Source: JBKEBQ01 sp047973225 (GTDB lineage Bacteria; Bacillota_I; Bacilli_A; Erysipelotrichales; Erysipelotrichaceae). From it: a stretch of 35,305 nucleotides of DNA. A program made the translations under genes and the position numbers. The notes under the pieces were generated by a model. That model had not been told where the DNA came from and searched no databases. It saw only the letters and a list, made by a program, of their open reading frames with translations. Positions 23,993-31,771 of this stretch are shown here, piece after piece. The DNA is taken from contig JBKEBQ010000033.1 of the NCBI GenBank assembly GCA_047973225.1, positions 1 through 35,305 of the forward strand. The letters run 5' to 3'. The first letter of the stretch is position 1, and the number at the start of each line of letters is the position of its first letter.

Positions 23993-25387
23993 TTATTCAA
24001 ATTCTTCCCTGTCATTCCCATAACTACTACCCTTTACAAACTCTCTTTTTGCTTTTATATCATCATCCGCTTCACCAACACTTTCGTATTGAGCAACAAA
24101 AATGTTATAATCATCATAATCTTCTAAAGATTCAATATTAATTTCTTCAAACGCTATCGCCACATAATATGTTTTTGTGAGTGGTTCTTTTTCATCAGAA
24201 AAATATGACTTTTTATTACCTGAAACTTCAATTTTCATTAAATAATATATATTATCATCTTCTTCCTCATAATCTCCATCAACATAATATTTAGAAATCA
24301 CTTCTTTTTTATTAATAACAAAACCTTTATTAAAATCATACTGTACCTCCACATAATCTTGTAAATCTAAGTCTAGTGAATCTTTTGTATATGTTTTATA
24401 TGCTCTATCCAATTGCTGCTTTTGTTTTTTTGTTAAATCATCATATTCATGAATTGTTGGAGCTAATCCTTTAACCGTAAAACTCTTTTTTACTTCTGTC
24501 ACATTGATTTTAAGTTTGGAAGCTTTTTCTTCATCATATCTAGCAATAATAACAACTTTATCCCCATTCGAAAGTTCGTCATCTGCCTTCACAGAATATT
24601 CGACATAATCAAAAAACTCGCTCTCAACACCCTCTAATCCTAATTCAAAGTACTTTTTATCGGTGATAACACTCCCTTCCCCATCATATCCTTCAAAGCT
24701 AACCGCTACATAGTCAAACGGATTAAAATCTGTTTTTTTATTAGCCAAGTAAACGCCAATACAGCCTGTAACTAGAATCGCAACAGCTACTACAGCCGTA
24801 ATGATTTTACCTTTTTTTGTTGCGAGAAGTTTTTTTGCATTATCTGTAACTTTTTGTACAGGCGTTTTGCTTGTTTCTGCTTCGTTGCATTTATTGGGCT
24901 TTATTTTTTCAACAAAAGATTTCCCTTTATTTTCTGTAATCAATACATAGCTTTGGTAAACTCCATATATAATAGCAACTACAACCATAAAGGATACTAA
25001 CTTTATGCTCAACTCAAACTCTTCAACATCCAAACCTAGCACGCGCATTGGATTTTTTAAAGCATTTATAAGCGGAAATACATATAACATTAATACTGTC
25101 AATATCGTATATATACTACCACCAACAATATATTCAGTTTTGCTTTTTTCCATTGTACCTTGCTTCATAAATACAAATAGCATATATCCTGCGATCGCAA
25201 ACATGATAAATAATAAAATAAACACAAATGTTAAAAAATGTCCTAGTGAAACGATTTTTTCTAAACCATCGAATCCCAAGAGCTCACTATTCTTAACACG
25301 CCAAACATAAAAGCCCATAAAAGTTAAAATAATGCCAATAACCCCACTACACAACCTAAAATTTTTCTTAGTAATATAATCTCTCAT
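23993..25387 (-). CDS. Multi-pass membrane protein with large extracellular C-terminal region, function unknown
   Basis: The start is ATG 25387, with GGAGG seven bases upstream; a TTG directly before it is too close. The 464-residue protein has four membrane segments in the first 150 residues, a Lys-rich cytosolic linker, a fifth segment (IITAVVAVAILVTGCIGVYL, about 195-215), then about 245 outer residues. That outer part contains FNPFDYVAVSFEGYDGEGSV and DLQDYVEVQYDFNKGFV, two related beta-rich units seen in anchored proteins of Bacillota that often carry an N-terminal zinc ribbon; none is found here. It ends in an acidic tail. I cannot assign a function. It stands alone between terminators. 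Confidence 0.8.
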   Translation of the reverse strand: MRDYITKKNFRLCSGVIGIILTFMGFYVWRVKNSELLGFDGLEKIVSLGHFLTFVFILLFIMFAIAGYMLFVFMKQGTMEKSKTEYIVGGSIYTILTVLMLYVFPLINALKNPMRVLGLDVEEFELSIKLVSFMVVVAIIYGVYQSYVLITENKGKSFVEKIKPNKCNEAETSKTPVQKVTDNAKKLLATKKGKIITAVVAVAILVTGCIGVYLANKKTDFNPFDYVAVSFEGYDGEGSVITDKKYFELGLEGVESEFFDYVEYSVKADDELSNGDKVVIIARYDEEKASKLKINVTEVKKSFTVKGLAPTIHEYDDLTKKQKQQLDRAYKTYTKDSLDLDLQDYVEVQYDFNKGFVINKKEVISKYYVDGDYEEEDDNIYYLMKIEVSGNKKSYFSDEKEPLTKTYYVAIAFEEINIESLEDYDDYNIFVAQYESVGEADDDIKAKREFVKGSSYGNDREEFE

Positions 25388-25440
25388 CAAAAATCCTCCT
25401 ACTTTTATATTTTACCATACATCTTACAGTTTTAGCGTAA

Positions 25441-25460
25441 AAAAAGTGATGAACGTCATC
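25441..25460 (-). terminator. Second short terminator after the ABC operon
   Basis: On the minus strand GATGA-cgt-TCATC is followed by ACTTTTTTT. It backs up the stronger hairpin at 25482-25518. Confidence 0.5.
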
Positions 25461-25481
25461 TATAATCTTTGGAAAATACTA

Positions 25482-25518
25482 AAAAAGCAGCTTGTGTTTA
25501 ATCACAAACCACTTTTTA
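25482..25518 (-). terminator. Terminator of the T-box-controlled ABC operon
   Basis: A 15-pair stem (with wobble pairs) joins AAAAAGTGGTTTGTG and CACAAGCTGCTTTTT around ATTAAA, ending in a U-run, seven bases past the binding-protein stop. Confidence 0.8.
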
Positions 25519-25524
25519 TTATGA

Positions 25525-26313
25525 TTATTCTTCTTTATCACCAAACCATTTTTCAACCAATTTATTTAATTCACCATTTTCTTTTAACGTTTTTAATGCT
25601 TTTCCTAACTCTTTTTTTAATTTGCTTCCTTTTTTGAAGGCAATTGAATTTCCTTCTAAATCTTCGCCACCAACAAATTCAAATGCTGCCAAATCTTTAT
25701 CTGCTGCCATTCTCTCATCCGCAACTAATTTCTCCATTAAAATAGCATCAATACTTCCCATTTTCAACATTTGTAGTAAATCGGCATTTTGTGCTAATTT
25801 TTCTACTGTAAAGCCTTTTTCTTCTGCCATGCCACTTAATTCGGCTTCTTGTACAGTTCCTAATTGAACTCCAATTTTCTTTCCTTTTAATGACGCTAGT
25901 GAGTCATATGCATTAGAAGCGAGTGTTAAAAAGTAATTTGTATTTACACTAGACTCTTCGCCACCATAATAAGACTTAGAAAAATCTACACTCTTTTTAC
26001 GCTCTTCGTTTGGTGTCATTCCCGCAATCGCGACATCCACAACTCCACTTTGAACTGCCGGAACCAAACCATCAAACGCCATATCTTCCCACTCTAGCTC
26101 ATATCCTGCTTCTTTTGCCACCGCATTCATAACATCAATATCAAAACCATATAGTTCCCCATTTTCATCGACCATTTCATATGGTGCATATCCACTGCTT
26201 GTTCCTACCGTTAACACCTTTTTTTCTGCTTTTTTTGTTGCTTTTTCATTTTTATTACCACATCCTACCAATACTAAACAACTTATAAATACGAAACTTA
26301 ATAACTTTTTCAT
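25525..26313 (-). CDS. Amino acid ABC transporter substrate-binding lipoprotein
   Basis: This 262-residue SBP of the polar amino acid family (Pfam SBP_bac_3) has lipobox LVLVGC (Cys18). It shows LTVGTSSGYAPYEMVDENG, GFDIDVMNAVAKEAG, AGMTPNEERKKSVDFS with the carboxylate-binding Arg region, and IGVQLGTVQE. It delivers the ligand to the permease/ATPase of the two upstream genes. The operon lies behind a T-box leader whose specifier candidate reads ATT (isoleucine), unusual for this family. Ligand identity is therefore open; Met, Cys, His or branched-chain amino acids should all be considered. Confidence 0.93.
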   Translation of the reverse strand: MKKLLSFVFISCLVLVGCGNKNEKATKKAEKKVLTVGTSSGYAPYEMVDENGELYGFDIDVMNAVAKEAGYELEWEDMAFDGLVPAVQSGVVDVAIAGMTPNEERKKSVDFSKSYYGGEESSVNTNYFLTLASNAYDSLASLKGKKIGVQLGTVQEAELSGMAEEKGFTVEKLAQNADLLQMLKMGSIDAILMEKLVADERMAADKDLAAFEFVGGEDLEGNSIAFKKGSKLKKELGKALKTLKENGELNKLVEKWFGDKEE

Positions 26314-26325
26314 GTTCTTTTCCTC

Positions 26326-27051
26326 CTATAACATATTTGCAATAAACGTTTGCGCTCTTTCACTTGTGGCTTCTTCAAAAAATTTACTCGCTTTACAAAC
26401 TTCTTCTATTTTTCCTTGATCCATATAAATAATTTCGTCTGCTACTTTCTTGGCAAAATTCATTTCATGCGTAACAATAATCATTGTTATTCCCGTATGG
26501 CTTAAATCTTGTAATACACTTAAAACCTCATTTGTCATTTTCGGATCCAAAGCGCTGGTCGGCTCATCAAACAACAATACCTCAGGGTCCATAGCCAGTG
26601 CTCTCGCAATTGCACAGCGCTGTTTTTCACCACCACTTAATTGATGTGGATAGGAATCTACACGATGGGATAATCCAACTTTTTCCAATAAAGATAAGCC
26701 TTTTTTATTAGCCTCTTCTACTGATACTTTTTTTACTTTTTTGAGTGCATAGGTAACATTGGCTAAGGCATTCATATGGGAAAATAAATGAAAGTTTTGA
26801 AATACCATTCCCATTTTCTCACGAACTGCGCTCAAATCTGTGCTTAGACTATTGACCTTTACATCATCTAAATAAATATCTCCTGATGTTGGTGTCTCTA
26901 GCATATTCAAACAGCGAATGAGCGTTGATTTTCCACCTCCACTAGAACCTATAATGGCATAGGTTTTCGCATCTTCAAAGGTGAAATTTACATCAAATAA
27001 AACCTTTATATCCGTTCCATATTCTTTATATAAATGTTTAACCTTAATCAT
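26326..27051 (-). CDS. Amino acid ABC transporter ATP-binding protein
   Basis: The start is put at 27051 (241 residues), with AAAGGAG upstream; a longer frame starts at 27081. Motifs are complete: Walker A GSSGGGKST, Q-loop VFQNFHLF, signature LSGGEKQR, Walker B VLLFDEPTSALD and switch His in IIVTHEM. It is a GlnQ-type ATPase that powers the permease. The gene overlaps the permease gene by 8 bases. Confidence 0.95.
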   Translation of the reverse strand: MIKVKHLYKEYGTDIKVLFDVNFTFEDAKTYAIIGSSGGGKSTLIRCLNMLETPTSGDIYLDDVKVNSLSTDLSAVREKMGMVFQNFHLFSHMNALANVTYALKKVKKVSVEEANKKGLSLLEKVGLSHRVDSYPHQLSGGEKQRCAIARALAMDPEVLLFDEPTSALDPKMTNEVLSVLQDLSHTGITMIIVTHEMNFAKKVADEIIYMDQGKIEEVCKASKFFEEATSERAQTFIANML

Positions 27052-27694
27052 ATCGTAATCTCCTTTCGATATACTTCCCAAGTAAACTTAGTACTTTATT
27101 CATCAAATAATAGGTAATGAATACGACCAATAAGGGCGTAAATGTATTGAATGTTTGACTCTTCACAATATTATATCGATAAATCATATCACTTACACCA
27201 ATCATTGATGCTACAGATGTTTCTTTGGTTAATGTTATAAACTCATTGAAGATAGCTGGCAATACATTTCGCAATGCCTGAGGAATAATAATATCTCTAT
27301 TAATATCCTGCTTACTTACCCCCAAGGCCTTCGCCGCTTCAATTTGTCCTTTATCAACACCTTCAATTCCCGCTCGCATAATTTCCGACAAATAAGCCCC
27401 TGAATTCAATGAAAATACAATACACGCAGCCACTATTTTATTAAAAATAAATCCTGGAAATAAGTTTGGAATACCAAAATATACAATCAACAATTGCACA
27501 AATACTGGTGTTCCTCTAAAGATATCAATATAAATATCCATGACTTTGCCAAGAATTCCTTTTCGTTGTCGAAAAAAAGAACTTACAACGCCAATAATAC
27601 TTCCAAACAAAGCTGATACAATTGATAAACCTAAGATAATGGGAACCCCACCGATTAACAACCAACCATATTTCGTGATAATTTCAAAATCCAT
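27044..27694 (-). CDS. Amino acid ABC transporter permease
   Basis: This 216-residue GlnP/HisM-type permease has about five membrane segments and the EAA loop EAAKALGVSKQDINRDIIIP before PQALRNVLPA. The start at 27694 is chosen because AGGAGG lies six bases upstream; the frame extends 24 bases further up into the terminator region. It is the first gene behind the T-box leader, so all three transporter genes are under that control. Confidence 0.94.
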   Translation of the reverse strand: MDFEIITKYGWLLIGGVPIILGLSIVSALFGSIIGVVSSFFRQRKGILGKVMDIYIDIFRGTPVFVQLLIVYFGIPNLFPGFIFNKIVAACIVFSLNSGAYLSEIMRAGIEGVDKGQIEAAKALGVSKQDINRDIIIPQALRNVLPAIFNEFITLTKETSVASMIGVSDMIYRYNIVKSQTFNTFTPLLVVFITYYLMNKVLSLLGKYIERRLRYD

Positions 27695-27709
27695 ATAATT
27701 CCTCCTAAT

Positions 27710-27743
27710 ATAAAACACACACCATCCTACAAGGACGATGTGT
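27710..27743 (-). terminator. T-box terminator hairpin
   Basis: ACACATCGTCC and GGATGGTGTGT pair around TTGTA and run into GTTTTATA. This is the alternative structure to the antiterminator formed by the T-box core. Confidence 0.88.
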
Positions 27744-27939
27744 ATTTATCGCGGTACCACCAAGTTTTCAATATTTTTTTATATTGACTCTCGTCTATAA
27801 CGCTAGACTTGCGTGAACCCCTCATAATTCGAAGCTCCAGCTCCCAAGCACGTTCTGCTAATGTTCCTTCTAACTTTTCACCAACCAGTTAGTCTCTACA
27901 AAGTATATTGGCATACTACTCTTGTTCTCTGCTTTTGTT
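27710..27939 (-). promoter_or_regulatory. T-box leader (tRNA-sensing riboswitch) of the ABC transporter operon
   Basis: On the minus strand the leader has Stem I (AAGCA...TGCTT base, AGAGTA on the 5' side, AGAGACTAAC...GGTTGGTGAAAAGTTAG as distal arm), the T-box core GGTGGTACCGCG (27750-27761), then a terminator. The specifier region reads GGAACATTAGCAG. By the usual GAA-N-codon-A layout (GAA-A-GGC-A in glyQS), the specifier is ATT at 27860-27862, isoleucine. CAT (His) or AAC (Asn) would need a shifted layout. Uncharged tRNA should bind and pair its CCA end with the T-box core, favouring the antiterminator and transporter expression. The leader itself is strongly supported; the specifier is an eye reading. 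Confidence 0.93.
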
Positions 27940-27945
27940 ATGCCT

Positions 27946-27974
27946 ATGTTACATTAGTTTTTTATAAAGTGCAA
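27946..27974 (-). promoter_or_regulatory. Promoter of the T-box leader
   Basis: TTGCAC (27969-27974), a 17-base spacer and TAACAT (27946-27951) on the minus strand, placing the transcript start near 27939, just before Stem I. Confidence 0.7.
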
Positions 27975-28026
27975 CCCCTTTTTAAAAAAACTCGAACATT
28001 TACAACTCGAAAAAAATAAGTTTGCA

Positions 28027-28065
28027 CATATGCATATAAATATATTCATATGCATATGTTATAAT
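28027..28065 (+). promoter_or_regulatory. Tandem palindromes and -10 element before the 34-residue ORF
   Basis: CATATGCATATG (28047-28058) is a perfect 12-base palindrome; CATATGCATATA (28027-28038) repeats it with one change, centred exactly 20 bases away, about two helical turns. A perfect TATAAT follows at 28060-28065, so the second palindrome covers the spacer/-35 area. ATGCATAT recurs at 28086-28093. No good -35 is seen, suggesting an activated or autoregulated promoter. This is a typical geometry for a dimeric DNA-binding protein. Confidence 0.5.
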
Positions 28066-28096
28066 CTAATCACTAAAAAGAAAGGATGCATATCAT

Positions 28097-28201
28097 ATGA
28101 AGATAACATATAATAACATCCTCGAATCGAATACGCTATCTATTTTACATAGAATTGCATTAGCTAAAAGGTTACATAACGATGATACTTCGTACCGCTA
28201 A
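28097..28201 (+). CDS. Small ORF, 34-residue peptide of unknown function
   Basis: The ORF is ATG to TAA, with AGGA ten bases upstream and the TATAAT described above about 30 bases before. The peptide begins MKITYNNILESNTLSILHRI and ends HNDDTSYR; it is mostly helical-looking and charged at the end. A hairpin terminator follows at 28247-28298. Promoter, ribosome site and terminator make a compact unit of about 230 bases. It could be a real small protein, or the surviving N-terminus of a truncated, once autoregulated gene. I do not recognise a family. Confidence 0.45.
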   Translation: MKITYNNILESNTLSILHRIALAKRLHNDDTSYR

Positions 28202-28246
28202 CATGTGGCATATGTTCCATAATTTTTATTTTTCCCTATAATGATA

Positions 28247-28298
28247 TAAAAACGAGATAGCGTCCTAGTTTCCTAGAAATACAATCTCGTATCCTTTA
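28247..28298. terminator. Bidirectional hairpin between the small ORF and the Na/Pi cotransporter
   Basis: ACGAGAT (28252-28258) and ATCTCGT (28284-28290) enclose a smaller CTAG/CTAG stem. On the minus strand a TTTTT run follows directly, so it probably ends the Na/Pi cotransporter transcript; on the plus strand a T-run comes later. The interval 28299-28425 holds nothing else I can support. Confidence 0.6.
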
Positions 28299-28425
28299 AT
28301 TTTTTAGGTCTAAATCCTCATGCAAACTATCTTGGCGCATATTTTCTACTTACCTCAAGTCTTTTGAAAATCGAAGAGTTTATATCATCTCTATGCTTAT
28401 TTATCTATGATTCGTCACATGATTG

Positions 28426-30123
28426 TCAAATAATATTTTCCACTTCTAAATATTTATCTTCATGGCTTTTTGTCACTACAATAGAACTGTTTGCCAACCC
28501 TAAAGAATGATCTCCCATACGTTCAAGGTTTGATAAAATATCAACAATAACAGCCGCTGCTATTTGATCCTCACACTCTTCTTGCATCATCCGATTGAAA
28601 TGGCGATCACGACATTGGATTTCCAACTCATTTAAATAACGCTCATCTTCATTTAGTTTTTCTAAATGTTCAGCGACATCACCCGTTTTATAAATATAGA
28701 GTGCTTCTGGTAACATCCTTTCTAATATCTCATAAATTTGAATGATATCTTGATACGCTGCATCTGAAAAACTACCCTTTTCATCATACACCATTTTATA
28801 AAAGTCTGCCAAATTCACGGCAATATCCGACATTCGCTCTAAGTTTTTCACAATTTGAAAATTCTTAGAATACTCTACCGTTTGATCCTTTGCCAACGTT
28901 TGTTGTTGCGCAATTTTTAATAAATAGCGTGATAATGTTGTATCGTATTTATTAACAATATTTTCAATTTCTTCAACTTCTTCATAGTCTTCAATATTTT
29001 TTGTTTCCAAATACGATTTTGTGTATTTGATATTTTCCAATACGACTTTCCCCATTCGCAATGTATTCTTTTTTGCTACTTCCAACGCGGCTGCAGGAAA
29101 TCGTTCAATTAAACTATAATCAAGTTCATCAATCGTTTCAATTTTAGCACTTTTTTGGTCTTCTCCAGGAATTAATATTTCGAGTAAGCGAACAATTTGG
29201 TGAACAAATGGTATCACTAAAATTGTTGATATAATATTAAAGATTAAATGCGCCTGTGCGATCCACATTTCAGCATTCCCGTGCAGCATCTCATTTATAG
29301 TATTTGTTAAAGCTAAGAATGGTGTCATCAACAACATTCCTAAAAGGGCTCCCAATACATTGTAAACAGCATGGAAATATGCAGCACGTTTACTTGAAAT
29401 AGAACCTCCTACCCCAACAATAAGTGCTGTAATACACGTTCCGACATTGGCTCCGAAAATAAAGGCTGCACCAGCTGCGGGAGCAATGGTTCCAGAAACA
29501 TACAACTTTTGGACAATTCCAATAATGGCCGTGCTAGATTGCACAACGGCGGTCGCAAGCGTACCACCAAACAATGCATACCATGGTTGTTCTCCCAATA
29601 CCTCAAATAATGATGCAAACCAATCTGTTTTCGCAATCAGTTCCAATTGATCTCCCATGGTTTTTAAACCAACAAACAATAGTCCAAACCCCAACATGAC
29701 TTTCCCTACATAGGTAATGGTTTTCCGTTTTGCCAAAAACATAACAAGAACACCAGCACACACAAAATAGTATGCCACTTGTTCAACATTTAAGCCAATC
29801 ATGACCGATGTTACACACGTTCCAATATTGGCACCAATCGTAATGCCAATGGCTTGTTCTAGCTTCATCAAACCTGCTCGAACCAAACTAATGGAAATCA
29901 CCGTTACCGCCGTACTGGAATGTAAAAGCGCAGTGATGATGGTTCCCACCAAAACAGCACTAAATAAATTGTTTGTATATTTTTCAATATAGTCCCTAAT
30001 CTTATGTCCAGCAATACTCTTAAGCCCATCACTCATTTGGTTAATTCCATAAACAAATAGGGCAAGACCCCCTAGCACAAATCCAACTGCTTGAATTGAA
30101 TCTGCATTGATAGCTGCTATCAT
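28426..30123 (-). CDS. Na/Pi cotransporter family protein with PhoU-like domain
   Basis: This 565-residue protein has an N-terminal membrane region (about residues 1-310) with the two inverted QSST-type motifs of NptA/Na-Pi cotransporters (LLHSSTAVTVISISLV and VQSSTAIIGIVQKL) and GANIGTCVTS/GANVGTCITA. It is followed by a cytosolic PhoU-like helical domain (about 340-560) with NLERMSDIAVNLADF and NLERMGDHSLGLANS. It likely couples sodium to phosphate import or export, with the PhoU part regulating flux. TAAGGAG precedes the start. No Pho-box was identified. The gene is probably alone or behind the 46-residue ORF. Confidence 0.93.
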   Translation of the reverse strand: MIAAINADSIQAVGFVLGGLALFVYGINQMSDGLKSIAGHKIRDYIEKYTNNLFSAVLVGTIITALLHSSTAVTVISISLVRAGLMKLEQAIGITIGANIGTCVTSVMIGLNVEQVAYYFVCAGVLVMFLAKRKTITYVGKVMLGFGLLFVGLKTMGDQLELIAKTDWFASLFEVLGEQPWYALFGGTLATAVVQSSTAIIGIVQKLYVSGTIAPAAGAAFIFGANVGTCITALIVGVGGSISSKRAAYFHAVYNVLGALLGMLLMTPFLALTNTINEMLHGNAEMWIAQAHLIFNIISTILVIPFVHQIVRLLEILIPGEDQKSAKIETIDELDYSLIERFPAAALEVAKKNTLRMGKVVLENIKYTKSYLETKNIEDYEEVEEIENIVNKYDTTLSRYLLKIAQQQTLAKDQTVEYSKNFQIVKNLERMSDIAVNLADFYKMVYDEKGSFSDAAYQDIIQIYEILERMLPEALYIYKTGDVAEHLEKLNEDERYLNELEIQCRDRHFNRMMQEECEDQIAAAVIVDILSNLERMGDHSLGLANSSIVVTKSHEDKYLEVENII

Positions 30124-30200
30124 ATTCTTATTCTCCTTATAAAATTATGAATACCACACAAAAAAAGCTTAACCTGTGCATAATCATTCTAACAAAAATA

Positions 30201-30341
30201 TTATCTAAATAACACCCTTTTTTTATTTTCCAATGCCTCTTTTTCAAGAAATTCGCAATATGGTTTGAAATCCTGACATTGCTTGGAGCGCTTCTTGTTT
30301 ATGGCAAAGTGTTTTTTTATTTCCATCAACACTTTTTTCAT
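30201..30341 (-). CDS. Possible small ORF, 46 residues, basic
   Basis: The frame runs ATG to TAA on the minus strand. The peptide starts MKKVLMEIKKHFAINKKRS and contains QCQDFKPYCEFLEKEALEN, with two Cys seven apart. It is strongly basic and unlike a random frame in composition, but there is no Shine-Dalgarno sequence and the start lies just past a terminator. It may be a real small protein gene before the Na/Pi transporter, or a remnant. It occupies most of the 307-base gap between that transporter and the flavoprotein gene. Confidence 0.35.
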   Translation of the reverse strand: MKKVLMEIKKHFAINKKRSKQCQDFKPYCEFLEKEALENKKRVLFR

Positions 30342-30349
30342 GCTAATAA

Positions 30350-30400
30350 AAAGTAGCCACAGCGCAAAGCATTCGTCTGTTTTTTTGCACTGTGGCCTTT
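30350..30400 (-). terminator. Terminator of the cystine transporter/flavoprotein operon
   Basis: GCCACAG-t-GCAAA pairs with TTTGC-g-CTGTGGC (30356-30396), followed on the minus strand by TACTTTTTATT. The plus strand also has T-rich sequence after the stem. Confidence 0.75.
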
Positions 30401-30430
30401 TATTTTATTATTTTATTGTGGATATCAATT

Positions 30431-31771
30431 TTATTTAACCGCATTAGCGGCAATAAGGGCAGCATCCCATACACCTCCAAATGGAGGAGAATATGCCAAA
30501 TCCATCATTCCCATTTCATCTAGTGTAAGTCCACTGTAGATAGCGATTACATAATAGTTGGCACGCTCAACAACACTTCCCTTACCAATACATTGCACCC
30601 CAACAATCACTCGACTATGTACATTGTAACTCACTTTAATCATAAGTTTTTCTTTTCCATAATATGATGCATATGCATTCGCCACAACACTATGATCTTC
30701 AATGTCACAATCAAGATGTACGGCATCTCTTTTGCTAATCCCAATTTTTGCGACATTATAGTCAAATAATTTTAGTGCTGTACTATGCAACAACTTAAAA
30801 GGTTTGCTTTTTTTCTTGGCCAACACATCCGCAATAATTTTTCCTTGTTTATTAGCATTTGTTCCTAGAGGCGCATATCGATAGGTTTGTGTGATCGCTG
30901 ACTTCATCACACTGCAATCCCCCGCAGCATAAATAAATGGATCACTAGTTTGCATTGTATCACGCACAAGAACAGCCCCATTTTCTAGCTTATCAACACT
31001 GCTTAAAAACTCCGTATTGGGAATGCTGCCTATGGCACTTATAATGAGATCAACATGCAGCTCATAGTGCTTGCCTTTTTGTTCATACACGAGGGTATGA
31101 ACAAAATTGTTACTCGCTTGGATTTTTTGCACTTTTGTTTCAAGTAGCACGTGGATATGTTGTTCTTTTATAATATCCATCATTTGCATCGCAATATCTT
31201 CATCCACACTCGTGAAAATTTGTTTGTTAGATTCTATTACATACACATTTTTTCCATAGTGTTTGCATGCTTCCAACATTTCCATACCCACAAAACCACC
31301 ACCTATAATAACAACATCTTGTACCTCATCCTTTTGTAAGAACTGTTTGATTTTTTTAGCTTCATAAACAGAATGTACTCCTAAAACATTGTCACTGTCC
31401 TCACCAAAAAGTCCAAGACGTCTACGTCTAGCACCAGATCCAACCACCAAATAATCATAACTATCTTCAAAAACTTCATCGTTTTCTAAATTTTTAATGG
31501 TCAATTTTTTTTGTTTCTCATCTACTTTCAAAACTTCGTGATGAATGCATAGCGCAATTCCACTAGCTTCGAATTGTGAAATGGGTTTCGCAAACAAATC
31601 ATCAGCTTCTTTAATTACATTAGAAATATAAAAGGGCAATCCACAAGCTCCATAGGATACTTCATCACCTTTCTCATATACTCGTATTTCGACATCATCC
31701 CCAATATTTCGCTTCAGTTTTGCAGCCGTTGACATTCCAGCCGCAACCGCGCCAATAATAATTACCTTCAT
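30431..31771 (-). CDS. cdr: CoA-disulfide reductase-like FAD/NAD(P)H oxidoreductase
   Basis: This 446-residue pyridine nucleotide-disulfide oxidoreductase has an N-terminal FAD fold (VIIIGAVAAGMSTAAKLKR), the single redox Cys43 in SYGACGLPFY typical of CoA-disulfide reductases and NADH oxidases, a central NAD(P)-binding GGGFVGMEMLEA, and the FAD site YAAGDCSVM. Coupled by a four-base overlap (ATGA) to a cystine symporter, a role in reducing disulfides such as CoA-disulfide, cystine-derived mixed disulfides or persulfides makes sense. NADH oxidase activity cannot be excluded. No rhodanese domain is fused. Confidence 0.88.
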   Translation of the reverse strand: MKVIIIGAVAAGMSTAAKLKRNIGDDVEIRVYEKGDEVSYGACGLPFYISNVIKEADDLFAKPISQFEASGIALCIHHEVLKVDEKQKKLTIKNLENDEVFEDSYDYLVVGSGARRRRLGLFGEDSDNVLGVHSVYEAKKIKQFLQKDEVQDVVIIGGGFVGMEMLEACKHYGKNVYVIESNKQIFTSVDEDIAMQMMDIIKEQHIHVLLETKVQKIQASNNFVHTLVYEQKGKHYELHVDLIISAIGSIPNTEFLSSVDKLENGAVLVRDTMQTSDPFIYAAGDCSVMKSAITQTYRYAPLGTNANKQGKIIADVLAKKKSKPFKLLHSTALKLFDYNVAKIGISKRDAVHLDCDIEDHSVVANAYASYYGKEKLMIKVSYNVHSRVIVGVQCIGKGSVVERANYYVIAIYSGLTLDEMGMMDLAYSPPFGGVWDAALIAANAVK

